DNA from: an uncultured Oscillospiraceae bacterium
GTDB lineage: Bacteria; Bacillota; Clostridia; Oscillospirales; Ruminococcaceae
Direction: 5' to 3'
DNA: 40,510 nt
NCBI GenBank assembly: GCA_949745795.1
Contig: CATKAZ010000076.1
Coordinates: 1-40,510, forward strand
Shown one piece after another: positions 34,307-40,510 of this stretch. The notes beneath the pieces were generated by a model. The model did no database searches and was not told where the DNA came from. It saw nothing but the letters and a program-made list of their open reading frames with translations. Position numbers and translations under genes: made by a program. Every line of letters begins with the position of its first letter. Position 1 is the first letter of the stretch.

Positions 34307-35977
34307 TTGAAAAAAATTTTTTCGGTTTTATCGGCGTTGATTTTAGCATCATCATGTGTGTTTTTTGCAGGATGTTCAGAAACAAAATCGACTGGCTCTG
34401 ATTTTACATTTGATTATGCAATGGTAGGAAATCCGGAAAGTCTTGATCCGCAGTATGCGTCTGACACAAGTTCTATGACTGTTATCGGAAATTTATTTAC
34501 CGGACTGTTTACTATGGATGACAATGGAGTTCTTTCAAACGGTGTGGCAGAAGATTATTCTATATCCAATGACGGTCTTACTTATAAATTTAAACTTCGC
34601 AGTGATTGTTACTGGTTTTATGATAAAAATGAAGATGAAGCGGTAGATGAAGGTGAGTATTTTCCTGTAACTGCTCATGATTTTGTTTTTGCATTTCAGC
34701 GAATTTTTAATCCGGAAACATGTTCTCCGCACAGAGAAACCTTTTTATGTATAAAAAATGCAAAGGATATTATTGCAGGTTCTGCTGATTATAAATCTAT
34801 AGGAGTTTCGGCAACAAGTGACTCTGAACTTGTTTTTGAACTTGATTATCCTAGTGCCGGATTTCTTAGTTCTTTGGCATCTTCTTCAGCTATGCCGTGC
34901 AATGAGGAGTTTTTTTATAATACAAAAGGTCGTTATGGATTGGACGATAAATCTATAATTTCAAATGGAGCTTTTTTTGTAAGACAATGGTTTTATGATC
35001 CGTATGGTCATGATAATTTTGTTTATATGCAGCGTAATTTGGCAAATAATAAGTATGATAAGATTTATCCTGTAGCACTTAATTTTTATATTAAAGATAA
35101 TTATGAAGAATCAGTAGAAAGTTTTTCTAATGGAGATTCAGACGTACTTATTTCATTTATTAATGACAAAAAGAAATATAAAGATAATAATATTAAAAAA
35201 TATGATAATTATACATTGGGAATAATTATCAATTCCGATAATCCAAGATATAATAATCTTAATATCAGAAAAGCTTTGGCATATGGAATTGATAAGGAAA
35301 GTTTTGAAGGAAAGCTATCAGATGATCTTCAAGCAGCTTATGGTATTATTCCTCCTGGTGTTTCATTTCTTAATAAAAGTTATCGTGAACTGAATTCAGA
35401 AAAAATTGCAGCAATTTCAATGGAAGGTACCACTATTGATTATAATCCGGAACTTGCAGTTTCTTTTTATGAGCAAGGAATGAATGTAATGAATTTGCAG
35501 TCCCTTGAAAATATTAAAATACTTGTTCCGGAAAACTTGATGGATACAGATTATCTGCATCTTGTTACTCAAAGTTGGCAGACTTTATTTGGATTTTATA
35601 TAGGTATTGAAGAAGTGGCAGAAGATGAATATTATCAGCGAATTAAAGATAAAGATTATACAATGGCTGTATATCCCATGACCGGTGACTATAATAATCC
35701 TATAGCTGTTTTAGAAAATTTTGAATCAGGATATAATAATATAGGTTATTCTAATTCTAAACTGGATAGTCTTATTAGCGAATTACGAAATCTAGATAAC
35801 TATAATAATGGAATTCAAAAATATTTAGAGGCTGAGAAGATTATATTAAATGATTTTAGTTTTATTCCTGTGTTTTATAAATCTGAGTATGAAATAATGG
35901 GCACAGGAAATGATGATATTTTCTATGATCCTTTTACAAAACAGTTATTTTTCCGACACGCCAAGTATTTCGAATAA
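34307..35977 (+). CDS. Peptide ABC transporter substrate-binding lipoprotein (OppA/SBP_bac_5)
   Basis: 556 aa from TTG 34307 with an AAGGGAGG site; upstream ATG lies inside the promoter. Lipoprotein signal LKKIFSVLSALILASSCVFF ending in the lipobox FAGC. SBP_bac_5 features: GNPESLDPQYASDTSSM, VIGNLFTGLFTMDDNG, YKFKLRSDCYWFYD and NIRKALAYGIDKESF. Membrane-anchored receptor for oligopeptides. No permease or ATPase gene lies beside it, so it either works with a transporter encoded elsewhere or has a sensing role (inference). Asp/Asn/Tyr-rich in the middle (residues ~285-330). No clear hairpin terminator follows. Confidence 0.92.
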   Translation: MKKIFSVLSALILASSCVFFAGCSETKSTGSDFTFDYAMVGNPESLDPQYASDTSSMTVIGNLFTGLFTMDDNGVLSNGVAEDYSISNDGLTYKFKLRSDCYWFYDKNEDEAVDEGEYFPVTAHDFVFAFQRIFNPETCSPHRETFLCIKNAKDIIAGSADYKSIGVSATSDSELVFELDYPSAGFLSSLASSSAMPCNEEFFYNTKGRYGLDDKSIISNGAFFVRQWFYDPYGHDNFVYMQRNLANNKYDKIYPVALNFYIKDNYEESVESFSNGDSDVLISFINDKKKYKDNNIKKYDNYTLGIIINSDNPRYNNLNIRKALAYGIDKESFEGKLSDDLQAAYGIIPPGVSFLNKSYRELNSEKIAAISMEGTTIDYNPELAVSFYEQGMNVMNLQSLENIKILVPENLMDTDYLHLVTQSWQTLFGFYIGIEEVAEDEYYQRIKDKDYTMAVYPMTGDYNNPIAVLENFESGYNNIGYSNSKLDSLISELRNLDNYNNGIQKYLEAEKIILNDFSFIPVFYKSEYEIMGTGNDDIFYDPFTKQLFFRHAKYFE

Positions 35978-36057
35978 ATTTAATTTATTTACTATCAAGA
36001 TGCTGTAAATATAAAAAAATGTACTTATTTCTTGATAAACTTTTTGCATATTGTGAA

Positions 36058-36086
36058 TTGAATTATTTTCTTTTTGGTGATAAAAT
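36058..36086 (+). promoter_or_regulatory. Promoter of the acidic lipoprotein gene
   Basis: TTGAAT (36058-36063), 17-bp spacer, TAAAAT (36081-36086) preceded by TGA, 46 bp upstream of the start codon. Confidence 0.5.
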
Positions 36087-36132
36087 AATATATGTTGTTT
36101 GTTTTTAAATTTATTTAAAAGGAGAAATTATA

Positions 36133-36681
36133 ATGAATATTAAAAGAATACTTGCAATTGCTTGTTCAGCAGCAATGCTTGCGTGTCTTTCGGCTTGTAA
36201 AGACTCATCAGATGATGAGAGTAAGAAAGAAGCAACTGAGGAAACAACTGAGATTGTAACAGAAGCTGATAGTGACAGTGATTCAGATATTGATATTGAT
36301 AGTGATTCAGATTCTGACAGTAGTTCAGACATTGATTTAAACGGTGAAGATCCGCAAGAGTTAGTTTTAAATATTCTAAATATGGGATTTAAATCATCTT
36401 TTGGTGAAAATATGTCTGTAGATTATGAAGAAGACGCTCAGAACTATGTTGTTTCTGTTTGGCAGGATGGTTTAGCTGCAAACCTTAAAAATGAAGCAGC
36501 AGCGGATGCATGGAACACAATGATTGATACACTTAAATCTGCTATGGGTCAGATGACAGAGCCAATTCGTCAGATTGATCCGTCAGCAAATATTACACTG
36601 AACATTTTAAGTGATGAAGATCAGGAAGATATTCTTCTTACTATTAATAATGGTGAAGTAACATTTAATGCAGCTGAATAA
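36133..36681 (+). CDS. Small lipoprotein with Ser-Asp repeat linker, function unknown
   Basis: 182 aa. Lipoprotein signal MNIKRILAIACSAAMLACLS with lipobox LSAC (Cys22). An acidic linker (residues ~23-70) rich in Glu/Thr and then in Ser-Asp/Ile-Asp dipeptides follows, then a ~110-aa domain (EDPQELVLNILNMGFKSSFG, YVVSVWQDGLAANLKNEAAA, ANITLNILSDEDQEDILLTI). The last domain resembles no family I can name. The architecture (anchor, extended charged stalk, small globular head) suggests presentation away from the membrane. AAGGAG site. Own promoter and terminator. Predicted pI is very low from the composition. Confidence 0.75.
   Translation: MNIKRILAIACSAAMLACLSACKDSSDDESKKEATEETTEIVTEADSDSDSDIDIDSDSDSDSSSDIDLNGEDPQELVLNILNMGFKSSFGENMSVDYEEDAQNYVVSVWQDGLAANLKNEAAADAWNTMIDTLKSAMGQMTEPIRQIDPSANITLNILSDEDQEDILLTINNGEVTFNAAE
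36268..36336 (+). repeat. Degenerate Ser-Asp codon repeat (GAT-AGT/TCA) in the lipoprotein linker
   Basis: 69 bp of degenerate six-base units (GATAGT, GACAGT, GATTCA, GATATT) encode residues 46-68, alternating Asp with Ser or Ile. Such SD-type stalks are known from surface proteins of Gram-positive bacteria. The mixed codons argue against recent slippage. Confidence 0.75.
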
Positions 36682-36692
36682 ATGTTTTATAT

Positions 36693-36722
36693 AAATGCTC
36701 CGGTAATTATACCGGAGCATTT
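36693..36722 (+). terminator. Terminator of the acidic lipoprotein gene
   Basis: 13-bp perfect stem AAATGCTCCGGTA / TACCGGAGCATTT with loop ATTA, 12 bp after the stop. The T tract is short (TTTAATTTATT). Confidence 0.75.
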
Positions 36723-36835
36723 AATTTATTGAAGTTAATTTTTAACCAAAATTTAATTGAATTGTAATAATTCTTAAAAAAGTTGAATAAAATAGGAAAT
36801 ATATTCCAATATTTAAATTATCGGAGGCGATTCTT

Positions 36836-37519
36836 ATTTTATTTACTTATAATTTTTGTTTAGGAATACTATCATCGATTGCGATGATATCTTCTGGAAA
36901 TCAACCTCAGGGTATACAATATTATCCTGGAATGCACGGCAGTCATGAAACCGTAAATGAAATTGTTGTTACGAATGAAGAAACCGAAGGCATTGAAGAT
37001 AACCCAATTAACGAAAACATAGAATTCTATGAAAACTGCTTAGAATCTGAAGAATCAGAAAGCGAAGAAATATGTGAATATGAATATTCTGATTCTAATA
37101 TATTGTTTTCAGAAGAATTTGACAGTTCATTTAAGGCATATATGGATTATCGTTGTATTACGGATACCTCATCAATACAGTATGAATTGCAGCAACAGGC
37201 ATATACAGATGAAAGAGGTTTTAGAAGAATAGGTGATGATTACTGTGTGGCTCTCGGCACAGGTATAACAGTAGGCTGCGGCGAGAGATTTCTTATAAGT
37301 CTCGACAGCGGATATAGTTTTACTGCTGTGGTTTCAGATGTAAAATCAGATGAACATACAGATGCAACAAATTGCTATGTTCCAAGAGGAGATAATTCCG
37401 GAAATGTAGTTGAATTTATAATTGATACTGATTATGCCGAAAGTAATATGCTGTCCAGCGGAAATGCCGGGTATTATGATGATCTTAGCGGAAATATTAT
37501 ATCTGTAGATGTTATTTAA
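36836..37519 (+). CDS. Exported acidic protein of unknown function, probable ATT start
   Basis: 227 aa if read from the ATT at 36836, 8 nt after a clear GGAGG (36823-36827). The first in-frame ATG (36884) has no Shine-Dalgarno, and starting there would remove the hydrophobic segment LFTYNFCLGILSSIAMISSG that looks like a signal peptide or anchor. The frame is open back to 36791 with no ATG/GTG/TTG. An acidic stretch (EESESEEICEYEYSD region) is followed by a C-terminal domain with DDYCVALGTGITVGCGERF, then ISLDSGYSFTAVVSDVKSDE, HTD and NVVEFIIDTDY. This resembles a beta-barrel domain I have seen in exported Firmicutes proteins of unknown role, possibly 3D/RlpA-like (low certainty). Conserved-looking Cys-His-Asp content is noted but no activity is claimed. 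Confidence 0.6.
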   Translation: MLFTYNFCLGILSSIAMISSGNQPQGIQYYPGMHGSHETVNEIVVTNEETEGIEDNPINENIEFYENCLESEESESEEICEYEYSDSNILFSEEFDSSFKAYMDYRCITDTSSIQYELQQQAYTDERGFRRIGDDYCVALGTGITVGCGERFLISLDSGYSFTAVVSDVKSDEHTDATNCYVPRGDNSGNVVEFIIDTDYAESNMLSSGNAGYYDDLSGNIISVDVI

Positions 37520-37530
37520 AAATATTTAAC

Positions 37531-37574
37531 AACCCCTTGTAATTTTAACGTACCGTTTTAAATTACAAGGGGTT
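37531..37574. terminator. Bidirectional terminator between the exported protein and tetR
   Basis: 15-bp perfect outer stem AACCCCTTGTAATTT / AAATTACAAGGGGTT, with an inner AACG-TAC-CGTT hairpin that nearly continues the stem. It lies between convergent stop codons at 37519 and 37585. Confidence 0.85.
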
Positions 37575-37584
37575 AAAAATTATT

Positions 37585-38187
37585 TTAATCAATTTCGTGT
37601 TCCGTTATAATGGTTTTGACCGTATTATAAAGATAGGGTTTAAGAATTTCAAGTTTGACAGGTTCATTATAAAGAATAGCAGAATAAATAGTGGAACTTA
37701 CTAATTCAACTATCATAAATAACATGATTTCAGGATCCTTTAATTTTTTTGGAGAATCATTTATCATAGTTTCATAAACATTTTTAAAATTATAATCATC
37801 TTCATTTTCCGGAGATGTTAAGGCATTTTTAAATATTCCCCAGCTTAAATTTTTTGAGATGAACGTTAACAGTGATTTATTATCATTTAATTGATTTATG
37901 ATATTATCAATTATAAAAATTATACCGTCCTGGAAACTTAGCTTGGGGTGTTTGTGCATTTCATCAATTGCATTTTTGAATAATTGGCTGGACTTATGAG
38001 AAATCAGTTTATTTTTAATATCATATTTATCTTTAAAATATAGATAAAAAGTTCCTTTGGCAACTCCTGCTCTTTCAACAATTTCTGATATAGAAGTCTG
38101 GCTAACGCCTTTAGTTGTAAACATACCAAAAGCAGTATTTAATAATGAATCGCGTTTTTTCTTTTTATTTATATCTAATTTTCCCAT
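37585..38187 (-). CDS. TetR/AcrR family transcriptional regulator
   Basis: 200 aa. N-terminal TetR helix-turn-helix: RDSLLNTAFGMFTTKGVSQT, SISEIVERAGVAKGTFYLYF, KDKYDI (residues ~12-60), the classical signature. The C-terminal ligand domain is not recognisable by eye. AAAGGA site, ATG start. Divergent from an MMPL exporter gene with a 232-bp region between them that holds two promoters and three related palindromes. It most likely represses itself and the exporter, and is released by an unknown small molecule (inference from layout). Confidence 0.93.
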   Translation of the reverse strand: MGKLDINKKKKRDSLLNTAFGMFTTKGVSQTSISEIVERAGVAKGTFYLYFKDKYDIKNKLISHKSSQLFKNAIDEMHKHPKLSFQDGIIFIIDNIINQLNDNKSLLTFISKNLSWGIFKNALTSPENEDDYNFKNVYETMINDSPKKLKDPEIMLFMIVELVSSTIYSAILYNEPVKLEILKPYLYNTVKTIITEHEID

Positions 38188-38218
38188 AACAAGATATCCT
38201 TTATTTTTATTTATCTTA

Positions 38219-38247
38219 ATTATATAATAAAATTATAAAAATGTCAA
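38219..38247 (-). promoter_or_regulatory. Consensus promoter of tetR (minus strand)
   Basis: Minus-strand TTGACA (38242-38247), 17-bp spacer, TATAAT (38219-38224): a perfect sigma-A match, about 32 bp upstream of the tetR start. Operator copy 1 begins 10 bp upstream of the -35. Confidence 0.8.
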
Positions 38248-38256
38248 TTAAGCAAA

Positions 38257-38271
38257 ATGACTAGTAGTCAT
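38257..38271. promoter_or_regulatory. Putative TetR operator, copy 1
   Basis: Perfect inverted repeat ATGACTA-G-TAGTCAT, just upstream of the tetR -35. The core half-site ATGAC is shared with the copies at 38305 and 38384. Confidence 0.75.
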
Positions 38272-38304
38272 TATTTTGGAAAAGTTCTGGTTGTGCAAGG
38301 CTAC

Positions 38305-38331
38305 AAAATAATGACTATTAGTCATTATTTT
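38305..38331. promoter_or_regulatory. Putative TetR operator, copy 2 (27-bp perfect palindrome)
   Basis: Arms AAAATAATGACTA and TAGTCATTATTTT around a single T. The 15-bp core is the same as copy 1 except for the centre base. It ends 12 bp before the exporter's -35 box. Confidence 0.8.
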
Positions 38332-38343
38332 CATGTTTTTCTA

Positions 38344-38372
38344 TTGACTTTACTATATGATAGAATTATAAT
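38344..38372 (+). promoter_or_regulatory. Consensus promoter of the MMPL exporter gene
   Basis: TTGACT (38344-38349), 17-bp spacer, TATAAT (38367-38372). It lies 47 bp upstream of the start codon; operator copy 3 lies just past the expected transcription start. Confidence 0.8.
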
Positions 38373-38383
38373 AATATTATTAA

Positions 38384-38398
38384 ATGACCAACAGTCAT
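38384..38398. promoter_or_regulatory. Putative TetR operator, copy 3
   Basis: ATGAC-CAACA-GTCAT: the outer five bases of each arm match copies 1 and 2. It is placed at about +5 to +20 of the exporter transcript, a position that would block the polymerase. Confidence 0.65.
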
Positions 38399-38419
38399 AT
38401 TTATGAAAGGAGCAGTATT

Positions 38420-40492
38420 GTGGTTAAGTTTGGAAAGTGGATTGCAAAACATCGTATTCTTATTTTGATTATTGGGATGTTATTGTTAATACCATCAATA
38501 ATTGGATTTATAACGACAAGAGTTAACTATGATATTTTATCTTATCTGCCAAAAGACATTGAAACAATGAAAGGGCAGGACATACTCATGGAGGATTTTG
38601 GCAAGGGCGGTTTTTCTATGGTTATGATTGAGGGAATGTCTGATAAAGATATTGTCAAAACCAAAAAGGAAATAGAGTCAGTAGATCATGTTGCTGATGT
38701 AGTATGGTATGATACAATTGCTGATATAAGTATTCCCAAGGAAATTCTTCCGGATAATCTTTATGATTTTTTTAACTCTGGTGATTCTACATTAATGGCA
38801 GTGTTTTTTGATGATGCGTCATCAGGTGATGGAACAATGGCTGCTATTGAAGATATACGTAAAATTGCCGGTAATCAATGCTTTGTAAGCGGAATGTCAG
38901 CAGTTGTTACAGACATTAAAAATCTTTCCAATGAGGAATCTATTATGTATGTTGTAATAGCTGTATTGTTAGTTAGTCTTGTTCTGGCTTTTACAATGGA
39001 CTCATTTTTAATACCGGTTTTCTTTATGCTGAGTATAGGAATGGCTATTATTTATAATTTAGGAACGAATGTCTTTTTAGGTGAAATTTCGTTTATTACA
39101 AAGGCACTTAGTGCGGTACTTCAGTTGGGCGTTACGATGGACTTTTCAATTTTCCTTTGGCATAGTTATCAGGAAAATCAAGAGCGGTTTCCCGGTGATA
39201 AAGAACGTGCTATGGGGCATGCCATCTCAAATACAATATCATCTGTTGTGGGAAGCTCGCTTACAACAGTTGCCGGATTTCTTGCAATGTGTTTTATGAG
39301 CTTCACATTGGGAATGGATTTAGGAATAGTCATGGCAAAAGGTGTTGTATTAGGTGTTATAGGTTGTGTTACAATTCTTCCGGCTTTTATTTTAACATTT
39401 GATAAAGCTATAGAAAAAACTAAGCATAGGGATATTATTCCATCACTTGATAAAGTCGCTGCATTTATAGTAAAACGTTGGTGGGTGTTTCTTATAGTGT
39501 TTGCGGTAGCTTTAGCGCCTGCAATTTATGGTTATACACATTATGATGTTTATTATAACTTTGATACAATGCTTCCTAACGAAACAGATAGTGTGGTAGC
39601 AAATACAAAACTTGCTGAAGAATTTAATATGAATTCAACTCATATGCTTCTTGTTGATTCAAATATGAAATCCAAGGATGTAAATAAGATGTTGGGAGAA
39701 ATGGAGGAAATTGACGGTATAAGCTTTGCCCTAGGAATGGATACGCTTATAGGTTCGGCAATTCCTCAGGATGTAATTCCAGATTCCATAAAGTCGATAT
39801 TAAAGAGCGATGATTGGCAGCTAATGCTTATTGGTTCTGAATATAAAACGGCTTCTGATGAGGTAAATAACCAGATTTCAAAGTTAAACAATATAGTTAA
39901 AAAATACGATAATAAAGGTATGCTTATTGGCGAAGCTCCTGCAACAAAGGATCTTATTAAAATTATGGATCATGATTTTAATACCGTAAGTGTTGCTTCT
40001 ATCGGTGTTATATTTATATTAATTGCATTGGTTTTGAAATCTGTTTCACTTCCGGTTATATTGGTTGTGGTAATTGAATTTGCTATATTTGTAAATATGG
40101 GCATACCAGCTTATACAAATACAGTTTTACCGTTTATTGCATCTATAGTAATTGGCACAATTCAGTTGGGGGCTACAGTTGACTATGCAATCTTAATGAC
40201 TACAAGATATAAAAAAGAAAGATCAAGAGGTAAAAGCAAAAAGGAATCGGTTTACATTTCACTATCAACATCTATGAAATCAATTATTGTCAGTGCTTTA
40301 GGATTCTTTGCAGCAACAGTAGGTGTAGGATTATATTCAAATATGGATATGATTTCATCTCTTTGTATATTAATGTCCCGAGGAGCGATAATAAGCATGT
40401 TTACAGTAATTTTGATTTTGCCGTCAATGTTTATGCTGTTTGATAGGTTGATATGCAAAACAACAATCGGGTTTAAACCTAAAAAATCATGA
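38420..40492 (+). CDS. MMPL family RND-type exporter
   Basis: 690 aa from GTG 38420 (AAAGGAGC site 7 nt upstream); the in-frame ATG at 38384 lies inside operator copy 3 and has no site. Two repeats of one membrane helix, a large external loop and a five-helix bundle, about 12 helices in all. Conserved intramembrane Asp in VTMDFSIFLWHSYQEN and ATVDYAILMTTRYKKE, which is the MMPL proton-relay motif GxxxDY. ILSYLPKDIETMKGQDILME is typical of the first loop. A proton-driven exporter of lipids or hydrophobic compounds by family; the substrate is unknown. Followed after 13 bp by another gene, so probably an operon under the TetR regulator. Confidence 0.94.
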   Translation: MVKFGKWIAKHRILILIIGMLLLIPSIIGFITTRVNYDILSYLPKDIETMKGQDILMEDFGKGGFSMVMIEGMSDKDIVKTKKEIESVDHVADVVWYDTIADISIPKEILPDNLYDFFNSGDSTLMAVFFDDASSGDGTMAAIEDIRKIAGNQCFVSGMSAVVTDIKNLSNEESIMYVVIAVLLVSLVLAFTMDSFLIPVFFMLSIGMAIIYNLGTNVFLGEISFITKALSAVLQLGVTMDFSIFLWHSYQENQERFPGDKERAMGHAISNTISSVVGSSLTTVAGFLAMCFMSFTLGMDLGIVMAKGVVLGVIGCVTILPAFILTFDKAIEKTKHRDIIPSLDKVAAFIVKRWWVFLIVFAVALAPAIYGYTHYDVYYNFDTMLPNETDSVVANTKLAEEFNMNSTHMLLVDSNMKSKDVNKMLGEMEEIDGISFALGMDTLIGSAIPQDVIPDSIKSILKSDDWQLMLIGSEYKTASDEVNNQISKLNNIVKKYDNKGMLIGEAPATKDLIKIMDHDFNTVSVASIGVIFILIALVLKSVSLPVILVVVIEFAIFVNMGIPAYTNTVLPFIASIVIGTIQLGATVDYAILMTTRYKKERSRGKSKKESVYISLSTSMKSIIVSALGFFAATVGVGLYSNMDMISSLCILMSRGAIISMFTVILILPSMFMLFDRLICKTTIGFKPKKS

Positions 40493-40505
40493 GGAGGCAC
40501 TTATA

Positions 40506-40510
40506 ATGAA
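40506..40510 (+). CDS. Start of a further gene, cut by the window edge
   Basis: ATG at 40506 with a GAGGAGG site at 40491-40497, 13 bp after the MMPL stop. Only the first codon and part of the second are present; nothing can be said about the product. Confidence 0.5.

Noticed and set aside
36111-36332. Minus-strand Ser-rich frame opposite the SD-repeat lipoprotein
   Set aside because: It arises from the reverse complement of the Asp/Ser codon repeat; no ribosome site or promoter.
36268-36336. Short direct repeats considered as a CRISPR-like or tandem-repeat element
   Set aside because: Units are six bases, degenerate, in frame, and encode the Ser-Asp linker; no spacers.
36884-37519. ATG 36884 as the start of the exported acidic protein
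   Set aside because: No ribosome site at the right distance, and it would remove the hydrophobic N-terminal segment; kept as an alternative only.
38384-38419. ATG 38384 as start of the MMPL exporter
   Set aside because: It is within the operator palindrome and has no Shine-Dalgarno; GTG 38420 has AAAGGAGC 7 nt upstream.

Overview
The window reads as a chromosomal segment of a low-GC, AT-rich anaerobic Firmicute of the Ruminococcus / Oscillospiraceae kind. Two secreted plant-cell-wall glycosidases carry C-terminal dockerins (GH9 at the left edge, GH10 in the middle), which is the hallmark of cellulosome-forming clostridia and ruminococci. Shine-Dalgarno sites are strong, TTG/GTG starts are frequent, and housekeeping gene order (scpA-scpB-DUF2953-gerW-dacF-rluB) is typical Clostridia. 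Species cannot be named from the sequence alone. No rRNA, tRNA, IS element, integrase, phage gene or CRISPR array was seen, and no gap between genes exceeds 300 bp (the largest is about 270 bp, 24578-24846).

Layout. 1-1.9 kb: 3' part of a GH9 cellulase with an Ig-like spacer and dockerin, closed by a terminator. 1.9-6.7 kb (minus): a shikimate-pathway operon, membrane protein-aroB-aroA-aroC-DUF4364 regulator-like protein. 6.8-7.9 kb: a TVP38/DedA-type membrane protein and rpmB. 8.1-13.5 kb (plus): M50 protease, scpA, scpB, DUF2953, gerW-like, dacF, rluB and a small GNAT-like protein, which combine chromosome segregation, wall maturation and remnants of sporulation gene order. 13.5-16.9 kb: a three-gene biotin-dependent carboxyltransferase operon (acyl-CoA carboxyltransferase-like, biotin carrier, OadA-like) with the subunit composition of a soluble transcarboxylase. 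17.0-17.9 kb: metA, whose residues predict acetyl-CoA specificity. 18.0-19.8 kb (minus): CBM22-GH10-dockerin xylanase. 19.9-24.6 kb (minus): MoxR ATPase-DUF58-transglutaminase membrane protein operon. 24.8-26.5 kb: pyrophosphatase plus a divergent long PRPP synthetase. 26.6-27.5 kb (minus): RluA-family pseudouridine synthase. 27.7-33.2 kb: radC-uvrB-uvrA DNA repair run. 33.2-33.6 kb (minus): acyl-CoA thioesterase. 33.7-37.5 kb: small membrane protein, orphan oligopeptide-binding lipoprotein and two small exported proteins with very acidic linkers. 37.6-40.5 kb: a divergent TetR / MMPL-exporter pair and the first codon of a following gene.

The most notable non-obvious signals are: (i) three copies of an ATGAC-centred inverted repeat placed around two consensus divergent promoters between tetR and the MMPL exporter, which looks like a complete autoregulatory operator region; (ii) a secreted acidic protein at 36836 that appears to use an ATT start codon; (iii) a transcarboxylase-like operon with a catalytic-loop-divergent 12S-type subunit and no membrane decarboxylase nearby; (iv) two different dockerin subtypes in one window. 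I do not see a clear candidate for a wholly new defence or mobile system here; most of the window is core genome.
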